Source: Paenibacillus polymyxa (GTDB lineage Bacteria > Bacillota > Bacilli > Paenibacillales > Paenibacillaceae). Taken from it: a DNA stretch of 64,000 bases. Location of the stretch: positions 3,381,501 to 3,445,500 of the forward strand of contig NZ_CP015423.1 of NCBI RefSeq assembly GCF_001719045.1, written 5' to 3'. The position numbers were made by a program, and so were the translations under genes. The notes under the pieces are model-generated. The model did not search any database. It had not been told where the DNA came from and worked only from the letters and a program-made list of their open reading frames with translations. This document shows, piece by piece, positions 11,642 to 20,093 of this stretch. Positions within the stretch are counted from its first letter, which is position 1, and the number at the start of each line of letters is the position of its first letter.

Positions 11642-13258
11642 TTACGCCATGGGATCTCGGCCATGTTCCCCTGCCTGTTCTGCAAATGATTCCTGTTCCG
11701 TTGCCTGTCTTACTGGATTGGAATCCCCAATCATTACCGGCCGTTTCTTCATCATCCACCAAGGTGCACGCACAAACAGGTCTTTCATATTGCTCTTATA
11801 GAAAGGTGCGATCGGTATCATATAAGGAACACCGAACGAATTCATAGATACTAATCGAACGAGGATGGGAACCAAGGCCGACAAAACGCCGTATAACCCA
11901 AATAAACCCGCCACCAGCATGAGTACAAACCTGAGCAAACGAACAGCCCCCGCCATATTGATCGAAGGTAACACAAAGTTGCATATAGCCGTGAATGATA
12001 CCACAATCACCATAGCTGCGGACACCAACCCCGCCTGAACGGCAGCTTGTCCAAGAACCAAAGCCCCAACGATAGAGATTGCAGGCCCTACAGCGCGCGG
12101 CATTCGTACTCCTGCTTCGCGGATAACCTCGAAGGTCAGCTCCATTAGCATTGCTTCAAGCAGGGCGGGCAATGGTGTATTCTCTCTCTGTGCAGCCAGA
12201 GTGATAAGCAGTGTTGTAGGCAGCATTTCCTGGTGAAACGTAGTTGTTGCAATAAAGAATGAGGGTAATAGCAATGCCAAGAAAAAGGATGCCATCCGAA
12301 CGATTCGAAGAAAAGATGCCAAATCATATCGCTGGTAGTAATCCTCACTGGATGCGATAAACCGAAAAAGGGTTACGGGAGCAATCAGCGCAAATGGGGT
12401 CCCATCAACCAATATCGCTACCAGCCCTTCAAGCAAGCTACCTGCTACAGAATCCGGGCGCTCGGTGTTATGAATGGTTGGAAATGGTGTCCATACCCCA
12501 TCCTGAATAAATTCCTCGATATATCCACTTTCGAGAATACTGTCAGTGTTGATGGAGTCTAACCGTCTGGAGATTTCCTTAACCACCTCCGGATCTGCAA
12601 TGCCTCGAATATATGCCACCGATACCTTTGTCTGCGTGTATGATCCGATAATTCGAGAATCAAAGTGGAGTTCAGTTGATTTGATCCTTCTCCGAAGGAG
12701 TGCGATATTGGTGGATATATCCTCTGTAAACCCCTCTTTAGGGCCGCGAATTACTGTCTGCGATGTTGGCTCCTCAACCGCTCTTTTAGCCCCCCCGCTG
12801 ATAGAAGCAGCAAAGGCCTTGGTGCTGCCTTCGACAAGGAGACCCACCTGTCCATAGAGAACGGCATGGATAAGTGCTTGCTCCTTTTCAAGGCAAGTGA
12901 TGCCCCCAATAGGAATACGATCCATCAACCAACTTTCAACATTACGATCAGAGAGATCCCCATTTCGAATACCTGCAGTGAGCTCCTCCAGTAGTGTCGT
13001 TAAAATTTGCTGATCAATCAGGCCCTGAAGAAAAGCTACAGCGAGAACCGGATTACCCTGTTTATCGTTCAAGCAACGAAGAATGAAATCCGTGCTATGT
13101 CCTATTTCGTACTTCAGCATGGTCACATTGTTCTCAAGCGTGCCACTCAGCTTCTTGGATAACTCATTCGATTTTTCGTCATTAACTGGTTTAGGGCTCC
13201 TGCCATTTTTGGATCGTGGAGGCTGTTTAAACAGCCATTTTTTTAACTTATCAATCAC
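11642..13258 (-). CDS. spore germination receptor A subunit, GerA family
   Basis: 538 residues, normal for GerAA. A hydrophilic N-terminal domain (about 1-300, with VAYIRGIADPEVVKEI and the DGTPFALIAPVTLFRF signature) is followed by about five membrane segments (TTLLITLAAQRENTPLPALLEA, GxxRLLRFxLM). The A subunit works with the B and C subunits encoded just downstream to detect germinants and start ion release. It is the first gene of the operon. It has a charged tail that overlaps no neighbour. Confidence 0.94.
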   Translation of the reverse strand: MIDKLKKWLFKQPPRSKNGRSPKPVNDEKSNELSKKLSGTLENNVTMLKYEIGHSTDFILRCLNDKQGNPVLAVAFLQGLIDQQILTTLLEELTAGIRNGDLSDRNVESWLMDRIPIGGITCLEKEQALIHAVLYGQVGLLVEGSTKAFAASISGGAKRAVEEPTSQTVIRGPKEGFTEDISTNIALLRRRIKSTELHFDSRIIGSYTQTKVSVAYIRGIADPEVVKEISRRLDSINTDSILESGYIEEFIQDGVWTPFPTIHNTERPDSVAGSLLEGLVAILVDGTPFALIAPVTLFRFIASSEDYYQRYDLASFLRIVRMASFFLALLLPSFFIATTTFHQEMLPTTLLITLAAQRENTPLPALLEAMLMELTFEVIREAGVRMPRAVGPAISIVGALVLGQAAVQAGLVSAAMVIVVSFTAICNFVLPSINMAGAVRLLRFVLMLVAGLFGLYGVLSALVPILVRLVSMNSFGVPYMIPIAPFYKSNMKDLFVRAPWWMMKKRPVMIGDSNPVRQATEQESFAEQAGEHGRDPMA

Positions 13259-13648
13259 AGCAATACAGTTCCCTTCTAGTTAGCGGTCAATTGTAATATG
13301 CTGCTATTCCACGATTTATATGTACTGTTCTTGTAAAAGATGGTTGCAACCCAATCCATTGCAACTATGATTACAAATTGTGGAGGCCCCTGTTGCCTAA
13401 CGACGTATTGTAGTCTACAGGCTTATTCATACTGAAATATATTTTAAAATCCGCAGTATTAGAGCAACAGAAGTAATTTAAGATATAAGTTTAGAAAAAA
13501 GCAGACTGACTCTAGAAATTGAAACAGCGACAGCAAAGGACGGAGAAAATAAAGTCCTAGACTGTCGCTGTTTTCATTGAACTAACGCCTCTGTGTTAGT
13601 TCAATCTAGACTGATGTAAATCTTGTTCATCCTAAGCCAACCAGGAGT
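13259..13648. other. intergenic stretch with repeat hairpins
   Basis: No gene is seen. From 13497 to about 13590 lies an element also found at 26779-26872 (AAAAGCAGACTGAC... then a hairpin). A second hairpin, TTGAACTAAC/GTTAGTTCAA, is at 13577-13604. The operon promoter for the germination genes should lie in 13259-13500 but no spore-sigma promoter could be assigned with confidence. Confidence 0.5.
13523..13572. repeat. long hairpin, dispersed repeat copy A
   Basis: AACAGCGACAG...CTGTCGCTGTT with inner AGGAC/GTCCT. Flanks (AAAAGC..AGACTGA before, CATTGAACTAACG after) match copy B at 26779-26872. Confidence 0.6.
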
Positions 13649-14143
13649 TTAAAAAAGAGTATTTTCTTCGAGCAGTTGTGTTTCACGTAGATCTCTAGCC
13701 TTCCGAACAGAGGGCGAGTAAAAAACGTCACTATGCATATGCTGAATTTTATCCCAGTTGCCAGGATTAGTCGTGTCTGGAGAACGGTGCTCCAGAATGG
13801 CCTGATATAGGGCCGTTTTTTGTTCCAAATGGGCAACGTGCTGTTTGGCTTCTTCGAGCTTAACGAGCGCCGCTTTCTTATGCTCCATCATGAGTGTGTA
13901 GCGTTGCGGAATGGTCGAATCCCCTTCGAGACAGAAATCGACGTACATTTTAATGACTCCAATCGGCATCCCGGATTGCTTGAGACATTTGACGCCATGT
14001 AACCAGTTGATCGATTCTTCGTCGAACATCCGAATGTTGTTTTGATTGCGCTGTACGCTTGGTACTAGGCCTTTATCCGTGTAAAAGCGTACAGCGTGCT
14101 CGGTGAGTCCCGTTATCTGGGCGGCTTCTTTGACTGTATACAT
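13649..14143 (-). CDS. MerR-family transcriptional regulator
   Basis: 164 residues from an ATG behind AAGGAGG. The N-terminus (MYTVKEAAQITGLTEHAVRF) is the winged HTH of MerR proteins, with the FYTDKGL turn and the wing, then a dimerising coiled coil (about 85-120: LVKLEEAKQHVAHLEQK). There are no conserved metal-binding cysteines, so it resembles the AdhR/YfmP-like MerR group that responds to aldehydes or other small molecules. It is divergent from an aldo/keto reductase gene whose promoter contains a MerR-type dyad, so it probably activates that gene. Confidence 0.92.
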   Translation of the reverse strand: MYTVKEAAQITGLTEHAVRFYTDKGLVPSVQRNQNNIRMFDEESINWLHGVKCLKQSGMPIGVIKMYVDFCLEGDSTIPQRYTLMMEHKKAALVKLEEAKQHVAHLEQKTALYQAILEHRSPDTTNPGNWDKIQHMHSDVFYSPSVRKARDLRETQLLEENTLF

Positions 14144-14185
14144 GTGGAATCCTCCTTGGAAAAGTAAATTTTTTTGAAGACGGCT

Positions 14186-14216
14186 TGACTTCGTGTAACA
14201 CGAAGGCGATAGGTTT
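14186..14216 (+). promoter_or_regulatory. MerR-type promoter with operator dyad, drives the aldo/keto reductase
   Basis: TTGACT (14186-14191) and TAGGTT (14211-14216) are 19 bases apart, the over-long spacer of MerR-activated promoters. The spacer contains the perfect dyad CTTCGTGT-A-ACACGAAG (14190-14206). Confidence 0.78.
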
Positions 14217-14316
14217 ATTGTAATGCAGGTCGACCGTAAGCGTAATCCCACTGAGGTGCCCGATTTCCCAGTTCCGCGGCCGTTTGCTTTACATTTGAAC
14301 AATGGGAGGAAATAGA

Positions 14317-15168
14317 ATGCAAACCGTGACATTAAACAATGGTGTGAAAATGCCGATTATCGGCTTTGGTGTCTACCAAGTTCCAGATATTGAAGAATGC
14401 GAGAACGCCGTATATGAAGCGTTGATGGCTGGTTACCGCCTGATCGACACCGCCGCCGGTTATCTGAATGAGGAAGCGGTCGGTCGTGCGATCAAGCGCA
14501 GCGGCGTACCGCGTGAGCAGCTGTTCATCACGACCAAGCTATGGGTTCAGGATGCCGGCTACGAGAGAGCCAAGCTCGCATTTTCCAAATCCTTGAAGAA
14601 GCTGCAACTCGACTATCTCGATCTGTACCTTATTCACCAGCCGTTCGGCGATTACTACGGTGCTTGGCGTGCGATGGAAGACCTGTACCGCGAAGGCAAG
14701 ATTAAGGCGATCGGTGTCAGCAACTTCCTACCCGACCGCCTTATGGACCTCATCGTTCATAACGAAATCGTGCCCGCCGTCAACCAGATCGAAACGCACC
14801 CGTTCTACCAGCAGACAGAGAGCGCAGCTTTTATGAAAGAGCAGAGAGTTCAACATCAGTCGTGGGCCCCGTTCGCTGAGGGACTTAACAACATGTTCAG
14901 AAACGAAGTGCTGGTCTCGATCGCAGAAAAACACAAAAAATCCGTCGCTCAGGTCGTATTGCGCTGGCTTGTTCAGCGTGAAGTCGTTGTAATCCCAAAA
15001 TCGGTGAGAAAAGAGCGGATCGTTGAAAACTTTGACATTTTTGATTTTGAGTTGAGCGCGGACGATATCGAACAAATTTCGACCCTCGATACGCGGGAAA
15101 GTCTTTTCTTATCGTACCGTGACCCGGAAGTCGCCAAGATGATGGGCAACTGGAGAGTCGATCTGTAA
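14317..15168 (+). CDS. aldo/keto reductase (AKR5-like)
   Basis: 283 residues from the ATG behind GGGAGGAAATAGA. An in-frame ATG at 14302 is too close to the ribosome binding site. The enzyme reduces aldehydes or ketones with NADPH in the cytoplasm. The catalytic tetrad is visible: Asp and Tyr in [12 protein letters not shown], Lys in FITTKLW, His in LYLIHQPFG. The NADP-binding C-terminal part has [12 protein letters not shown]. The single-domain length and motifs fit the 2,5-diketo-gluconate reductase-like group. The gene is divergent from the merR-type gene and visibly richer in G+C than the genes around it. The natural substrate is unknown. Confidence 0.93.
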   Translation: MQTVTLNNGVKMPIIGFGVYQVPDIEECENAVYEALMAGYRLIDTAAGYLNEEAVGRAIKRSGVPREQLFITTKLWVQDAGYERAKLAFSKSLKKLQLDYLDLYLIHQPFGDYYGAWRAMEDLYREGKIKAIGVSNFLPDRLMDLIVHNEIVPAVNQIETHPFYQQTESAAFMKEQRVQHQSWAPFAEGLNNMFRNEVLVSIAEKHKKSVAQVVLRWLVQREVVVIPKSVRKERIVENFDIFDFELSADDIEQISTLDTRESLFLSYRDPEVAKMMGNWRVDL

Positions 15169-15214
15169 ACCTTGAATCGAACCGTAAACTGATCACGCGT
15201 TTATCCTCATCTAT

Positions 15215-15258
15215 AAAGAAAGGACAGGGCGGTCTGAAGTGAACCCTGTCCTTTCTTT
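15215..15258 (+). terminator. terminator after the aldo/keto reductase gene
   Basis: AAAGAAAGGACAGGG pairs with CCCTGTCCTTTCTTT around a 14-base loop, 46 bases after the stop. Confidence 0.75.
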
Positions 15259-15379
15259 ACTTGAATTGACCCTTGGATTCGCTTTTCTGCTTTATAATGA
15301 TGTCATCTTTCGCTTAATCATAATAAAACCTCCTATTAGAGCAATCATTTAGGGTTCTCTTCTGTAATTGAATCGCCAA

Positions 15380-15685
15380 TGTTTTTTAACACTTTTAAAT
15401 CTTATTGAAAAGGTGTGGATAAAAATGTTGGAAAAATCGGTACTGCTGCTTATTGTGGCTAGCTTTTTGTTTATGGTTAATGTGCCGGATCAAGCTTTTA
15501 ACCACCATCATAGCATTCCCCCTCAAGTTACCAGTGGAGGAGTTAAAGCAAAAGCCCTGCTAACCTTATGGTTGGCAGAGCTTTTTCGTTACCGGAACTC
15601 CGTATTTGTTTTCGCAGCCCCTATCGTAGATTCGCTTAATTTATTTCATTATATCGTTCGACTGCCTTGCTTAGCTTATAATTGA
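15380..15685 (+). pseudogene. damaged second aloP copy with aloR tail, stop codon lost
   Basis: Bases 15380-15424 read LLNLIEKVWI, the remnant of an aloR end (NFLNFIEKVWM in the left-edge copy). The propeptide starts at 15425 (MLEKSVLLLIVASFLFMV, signal-like) and runs to PPQVTSGGV. Compared with the copy at 16927 (GGAGGTGCTTAA) one base is missing here (GGAGGAGTTAAA), so the stop is lost. The frame runs on through the terminator hairpin to 15685, overlapping the end of the convergent lipoprotein gene. The C-terminal end needed for a mature signal is thereby buried. No receptor gene remains. Confidence 0.72.
15551..15586 (+). terminator. alo-type terminator after the second aloP copy
   Basis: AAAGCCCTGC pairs with GCAGAGCTTT (one mismatch) around TAACCTTATGGTTG, then a T run. 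Same design as the hairpin at 1410. Confidence 0.6.
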
Positions 15686-16628
15686 AATTCTCAGGTGTGC
15701 CATCCGTAGTGTTCAGGAACTGGCCGTTCAGGTCAGAATCAGATACAGGTTCCTTCTTATTGATGCGTTCAATGACTTTCGAAGCAGCCGCTTTTGCCTC
15801 AGTGGCTGAATCAACATAGTTCCTGATACTGAAGCTATTAATCCCTTCTTTTTGAACTCGATTCTTGTCTTTTGAGATTGTCATGAGCGCACTCAGATCT
15901 GCGGTCATGATGTCGTATTTGGCTTTAAACTTCGTCATATCAAGCTGCAGCACATTGTCGGCGGTGATACCCTGCTCATCCATTTCAATGGCCGTAGCCT
16001 CGGCATCTATCATGAACTTCAAGGCATTATACCTGATCTGCTGGTCTGAATCCTTGAGTTTTTGCAGTTCAGCCAGACGTTGCTCGTTACCCAACTTTTG
16101 CATAGCTGTGAAGTATTGTTTGGAGACAGTCTCGTAAGCGAGATTGGCACTTACCAGCTTGGTATGCAGCTGTTTTCCTTTTGCGAAATCATCATCCACG
16201 TAGCCTTTTGTATCATAGTAGGCTTTCATCTCGTCGAGGACGGACAACAGATCATTGATGACTGGTGTCAGTTTGATCACTACGGGGTCTGCGTTCGCAA
16301 AAGCAGGTTGGCTTGCGGTATAGCCGTTCGCTTTATCAATAACTTCCCGCTCAGTTTCAGCAACGCCGAGCATGATGAAGCTGAAGTTCTTCTCGATTAC
16401 AGGCTGTGTATCAACTCCGAACTTCTCGAAATAATGTACCAGAACCTCATTGATTCTGCCTGTCATCAAGTTATTCAGCCTCACATACGCATTGTATTTT
16501 TCGATTTCTTTGCTCTCGCCGGACGTAACACCTGCAGACGCTTGATCCACGGTGGATGTAATGGCAGAACAAGCGGACAACATTGCACCTAACATGATAA
16601 TGGCAATAAAGAATGATAGCTTTCTCAA
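15636..16628 (-). CDS. DUF3829-type lipoprotein
   Basis: 330 residues. The signal peptide ends in MLGAMLSACSA, a good lipobox, so the protein should be lipid-anchored on the outer face of the membrane. The mature part is hydrophilic and helical (IEKYNAYVRLNNLM, then KLVSANLAYETVSKQYF), fitting the YiiG/DUF3829 family of unknown function. It stands alone. Its 3' end overlaps, on the other strand, the read-through tail of the damaged aloP copy. No enzymatic motif is seen. Confidence 0.82.
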   Translation of the reverse strand: MRKLSFFIAIIMLGAMLSACSAITSTVDQASAGVTSGESKEIEKYNAYVRLNNLMTGRINEVLVHYFEKFGVDTQPVIEKNFSFIMLGVAETEREVIDKANGYTASQPAFANADPVVIKLTPVINDLLSVLDEMKAYYDTKGYVDDDFAKGKQLHTKLVSANLAYETVSKQYFTAMQKLGNEQRLAELQKLKDSDQQIRYNALKFMIDAEATAIEMDEQGITADNVLQLDMTKFKAKYDIMTADLSALMTISKDKNRVQKEGINSFSIRNYVDSATEAKAAASKVIERINKKEPVSDSDLNGQFLNTTDGTPENFNYKLSKAVERYNEIN

Positions 16629-16926
16629 AATAGTGATTCCTCCGACTGAGTAATTTAACGTGCTTTTCTTTTGTAATATGTCTGAATAGGAGAGAGAACA
16701 ATTGACCTCTTCTGGTCGATTAAATTCCCTCTTCGCCGCATATCAATGTTGATTGTGACAATCTATTCAATTTTAAATTTATTTGGTGAGTAGGTCTTGA
16801 GACTTGAGTAGCATATATTGGAACTGTCCTGCTCGTTAGCTTAACGTCGCCGTTCAGATTAGTCTGCAACTTTTTAGCAGGATGCTGTAATATGCCAGCT
16901 ATGTATCGAAAAGGTGTGGATGACCA

Positions 16927-17049
16927 ATGTTGAAAAAAATGGTACTGCTGATCATCGCGGCTAGCTTTTTGTTTATTGTTACTGTGCTGGATCAAGCCTA
17001 TAACCACCACAATAGTATTCAGCCTTAAGTTACCATCGGAGGTGCTTAA
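16927..17049 (+). pseudogene. third aloP copy, nonsense mutation before the signal
   Basis: After a GAAAAGGTGTGGATGACCA stretch (the aloR tail and ribosome binding site of the family) the frame starts MLKKMVLLIIAASFLFIV and continues TVLDQAYNHHNSIQP, then TAA at 17026. Without that stop it would continue VTIGGA and end at 17047-17049. The left-edge and second copies have CAA at this place (PQV), so one C-to-T change has cut off exactly the C-terminal segment expected to become the signal. The hairpin that follows is intact. No receptor gene is attached. Confidence 0.75.
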
Positions 17050-17063
17050 ACGTAAGCAGAGCA

Positions 17064-17103
17064 AATCCCCGCAAACCTTAACTGGTCGGCGGGGATTTTT
17101 GTT
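17064..17103 (+). terminator. alo-type terminator after the third aloP copy
   Basis: AATCCCCGC/GCGGGGATT hairpin with loop AAACCTTAACTGGTCG and TTTTT, nearly the same as the hairpin at 1410. Confidence 0.75.
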
Positions 17104-17143
17104 GAACGATCTATGGAAGAGTGTGTTGAATTGTGCTGGAATT

Positions 17144-17662
17144 TTAGGCTTTAACTGGTTCAGGTCTTTTTAATTGAAGAGGGGGAGGTATTAGCCAACC
17201 CTTTTCTTTGTTCATTTTTAGAATACGGACTCCCAAAGCAGTCTTAGTTAAATGATATTTCGCAAATAAAGCCCCGATGTCTTCTCTAATGGATTGACCC
17301 ATAGCTTGGCTGCAAGACGTCAATCCCACAGAGGTATCTAATGCGATTTTAGCTGCAATTTCGGGATCAGTAAACCTTGCACCAACCGGGATATCCTCAA
17401 GTTTCACAGGGGGTCTTTCAGGCAAAATAGGAGCTGGGGCAATCCCATTATCAGTAAGCATTGCGTCGCATTCTTGGATTTCTAGTTTAGCTTGATCAAT
17501 AAGATCATCCAGTACTTTTTTGAGCTCTTTGTCTCCTGCGTGGTTTAAGCATGCTTGGTAAAATGAAACGCTGCCTTTCGCTAACGCTGAAAACTGCCAC
17601 ACACTATAAACTTCTCCGTAATGCATGGGCTCGTCTTTTGGATTCCCGCTTAGGATACCCAT
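17144..17662 (-). CDS. DUF3231 family protein
   Basis: 172 residues from an ATG behind AAGGAGTGG. A longer frame upstream lacks a comparable site. The sequence (MGILSGNPKDEPMHYGEVYSV) and helical pattern fit DUF3231, ferritin-like four-helix proteins found in spore-forming Bacilli and sometimes related to coat proteins. There is no signal peptide. It is divergent from a small secreted WGxxGxxG protein, and the two starts share the sequence AAAGGAGTGGTTT in mirror orientation. A role in sporulation is inference from family distribution. Confidence 0.82.
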   Translation of the reverse strand: MGILSGNPKDEPMHYGEVYSVWQFSALAKGSVSFYQACLNHAGDKELKKVLDDLIDQAKLEIQECDAMLTDNGIAPAPILPERPPVKLEDIPVGARFTDPEIAAKIALDTSVGLTSCSQAMGQSIREDIGALFAKYHLTKTALGVRILKMNKEKGWLIPPPLQLKRPEPVKA

Positions 17663-17711
17663 TATAAAAACCACTCCTTTTTTAATTTTAATGATATACA
17701 AATTTATGATT

Positions 17712-17759
17712 CCCAGTAGTGAAGATTTAATGTGTGTATAAGAAATAAGTTCTACTGGG
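17712..17759. promoter_or_regulatory. spaced inverted repeat between divergent genes
   Basis: CCCAGTAG (17712-17719) and CTACTGGG (17752-17759) lie between the DUF3231 and WGxxGxxG genes. It could be a two-site operator for both genes or a hairpin. Confidence 0.35.
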
Positions 17760-17817
17760 CATGCTAAATACATTAAAAAATTGATTGCAAACACAAATCT
17801 AAAGGAGTGGTTTAGGT

Positions 17818-18060
17818 ATGTTGAAAAAAATGAAGATAATGGTTGTTGTTGCATTAATGATTTCAAGCTTTGGAGCGGCAGTAGCATTTGCTGAAAACAG
17901 TCAAAATAATATGGGCACAAACGACAATGGTAGAACACAAATGCTAACTACTAATAATAATGATGACGATAATGATAATTGGGGATGGCTTGGTTTGTTG
18001 GGGTTAGTTGGATTGGCAGGTTTAAAACGTCGCGAGCCTGAAAACCACAATAAAAGATAA
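17818..18060 (+). CDS. small secreted WGxxGxxG protein
   Basis: 80 residues behind AAAGGAGTGGTTTAGGT. The signal peptide (MLKKMKIMVVVALMISSF...AAVAFAEN) is followed by an Asn/Asp-rich linker. At the C-terminus comes WGWLGLLGLVGLAGLKRR, a Trp-Gly-rich hydrophobic segment plus positive residues. This architecture is the WGxxGxxG family of Bacilli and resembles a membrane-retention or sorting tail. The gene is divergent from DUF3231 and is followed by an alo-type terminator. Function unknown. Confidence 0.82.
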   Translation: MLKKMKIMVVVALMISSFGAAVAFAENSQNNMGTNDNGRTQMLTTNNNDDDNDNWGWLGLLGLVGLAGLKRREPENHNKR

Positions 18061-18086
18061 TCGTAAATACAACTCAAAAACAACTT

Positions 18087-18130
18087 AACAATCCCCGCTA
18101 ACCATACTTGGCCGGAGGGGATTGTTTTTA
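18087..18130 (+). terminator. terminator after the WGxxGxxG gene
   Basis: AACAATCCCC/GGGGATTGTT stem with GCTAACCATACTTGGCCGGA in the loop region, then a T run. Same family as the aloP terminators. Confidence 0.75.
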
Positions 18131-18314
18131 TTCGAACTATGTCTTTAGACGGAAAATAAAGATTAAGACACCACTTTTGATCTCTGCGATGATGGCTAGT
18201 TTCTCTTTCGCGTTCAAAATATCGGCAACCTTTTGGTTTTACACTAACTGTATAAAATAGGATATTACACCTATAATAACACAGCCTGTTTTATTCCAAA
18301 CGTAAGAGGAGCAG

Positions 18315-18614
18315 ATGAATGTGAAAAACAAATGGTTACTGGCGTTGCCGTTAACCTTGGGCTCGTTTTCAGCATGACTCCGTTAGTAGTCGCGCAAGCG
18401 AAGGTAGGCGAGGAGAAGAACTCTGCTTGCCTAAGTTCCAAAATGGTGCAACTGAAAGGCGATATGCAGAAGGTATGGATCGACCATACGATATGGACGA
18501 GGAACTATATTGTCAGCGCCATATCTAATCTTTCAAGATCAGAAGGACGTATTGGACCGGTTAGCGGACATCCTGACAGAAGGCATTGTTAAACAGTTCC
18601 CTGGAAAATTTTAA
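18315..18614 (+). pseudogene. frameshifted secreted hypothetical protein
   Basis: Behind AAGAGGAGCAG the frame starts MNVKNKWLLALPLTLGS, a signal peptide, and stops after 20 codons. The next frame (from about 18360) continues LVFSMTPLVVAQAKVGEE and then VQLKGDMQKVWIDHTIWTRNYIVSAIS. After another shift near 18530 the third frame gives DQKDVLDRLADILTEG and ends at 18614. The WIDHTIWTRNYIVSA...DQKDVLxRL pattern is one I associate with secreted Paenibacillus proteins of unknown function. At least two frameshifts and a shortened end make it non-functional. Confidence 0.65.
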
Positions 18615-18680
18615 GTGAGCGTTATAAGCGCTGCCAAGCAGATTAGCTTTCTATAATCACCCCAAAGGGTGGTATAGAAA

Positions 18681-18726
18681 GCTCAAGCACAGCGCGGCTA
18701 CCAAGCTTTTGGAGACCGTGCTTTTT
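18681..18726 (+). terminator. terminator-like repeat, copy 2 of 4
   Basis: CTCAAGCACAGCGCGGCTA then CCAAGCTTTTGG and CCGTGCTTTTT. It follows the decayed secreted gene. Related to 8754-8797. Confidence 0.6.
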
Positions 18727-19066
18727 GTTGGAGTGGGTATTATTAAACAATTAATCGAATTAGAGTAAGAGTTTGAAGATTTCACTTTAAGTAAACTTAA
18801 AAACCAGGGTAGTTCATGAACAAGAAAATTTATAATAATCCTATTTTATTTCAATAATTTTAAAAAAGAGGAAATTATATTATCGGTTCAACAAGTTCTT
18901 TTTAGTAGAACCTTTTTTACCAAGAAGCCGCCTCGAAATGTATTTCCAATACATATACTTAGAACATGATTATATGAAGAACTAGTTTTCGAGAAAAATA
19001 GGGAAGTTCGCTTTTATGTAAAATAATATTTTCTTAATTTAAAACGTAGAATGGAGGGAACTTCTT
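18727..19066. other. AT-rich upstream region of the glycosyltransferase gene
   Basis: No credible gene. The sequence is strongly AT-rich. A promoter for the downstream gene should be here, but several weak candidates exist and none stands out. Confidence 0.4.
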
Positions 19067-19948
19067 GTGCCACGAGCTTCAGTTATACTGCCAGTTTATA
19101 ATACTGTGGCTTTTGTTTGGGAAGCAATCCACAGTATTTTAGTTCAAACCTACTCCGATTTTGAATTAATTATTATTGATGATGGCTCAACAGATGGATC
19201 TGCTTTTCTTATTTCACAGATAACAGATCCTAGAGTGGTTAAAATCTTTCATAGTACCAATCAAGGTTTGGTCGCTACTTTAAACGAGGGATTCAATAGG
19301 GCAACTGGTGAATATATCGTTCGTATGGATAGCGATGATATTTCTACGCCAGATCGACTGGATGTGCAAATATCATTTATGGATCAAAATCCCTTAATTG
19401 ATGTATGCGGTGCTGCTTTTACTACATCTAATGGAGGGGCACTTAAGGTGAATCCGGCTAGTCATGAAGAAATTAAAACATGGTTGTTATTTCATTGCTG
19501 TATCTGCCATCCTGCTACAATAATACGCAATAGCATGATACATCGGCTAAACATTCAATATGATAGTAGTTATCCTCATGCCGAAGACTACGAACTGTGG
19601 AACCGATTAGCCTCTCAGGTACAAATAGCGAACCTCCCCATAAACTTATTGTTTTATCGTCAACATAAAGGACAAGTGTCCATTCAGCACAGAGCAATAC
19701 AAGACGACACCGCTCGGAGAATTCGGCAAAGACAGTTTAGCCAGTTGGGCTTGGAATTATCAGATGAAGAGAATCGGATTATGCTGGATATTCTTGAGTT
19801 TAAAATTAATCCCTATGATTATAATTGCTACATTAAAGCAGTAGGATTTGCGAATTGGGTGTTGGATCAAAACTGTAAGTATCAGATTTACAATCAGAAG
19901 CTATTAAGCATGGCTTTTTCACGGTGTATATCCCATCTTCCATATTAA
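19067..19948 (+). CDS. family 2 glycosyltransferase
   Basis: 293 residues starting at GTG behind ATGGAGGGAAC. GT2 enzymes move a sugar from a nucleotide donor onto a saccharide or protein acceptor on the cytoplasmic side. The GT-A core is clear: ASVILPVYNT, LIIIDDGSTDGS (donor binding) and YIVRMDSDDIS (DxD metal site), then HAEDYELWNRL as the likely base region. There are no membrane segments. It stands alone in the accessory region; a second surface-modification gene (acyltransferase 3) is 1.6 kb downstream. Acceptor unknown. Confidence 0.92.
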   Translation: MPRASVILPVYNTVAFVWEAIHSILVQTYSDFELIIIDDGSTDGSAFLISQITDPRVVKIFHSTNQGLVATLNEGFNRATGEYIVRMDSDDISTPDRLDVQISFMDQNPLIDVCGAAFTTSNGGALKVNPASHEEIKTWLLFHCCICHPATIIRNSMIHRLNIQYDSSYPHAEDYELWNRLASQVQIANLPINLLFYRQHKGQVSIQHRAIQDDTARRIRQRQFSQLGLELSDEENRIMLDILEFKINPYDYNCYIKAVGFANWVLDQNCKYQIYNQKLLSMAFSRCISHLPY

Positions 19949-20093
19949 CAAAAATATCAGCAAGCGATCGGAAAGTATCCTAATATCCCGCTGGCATAAG
20001 TAATGGGGTGTTTTTATGTTTACCTGAATGCCCGGTCATAGAACGTATTTACACATATATTAAGATGACGACAAATAAAGGAGGGCTAAAGCT

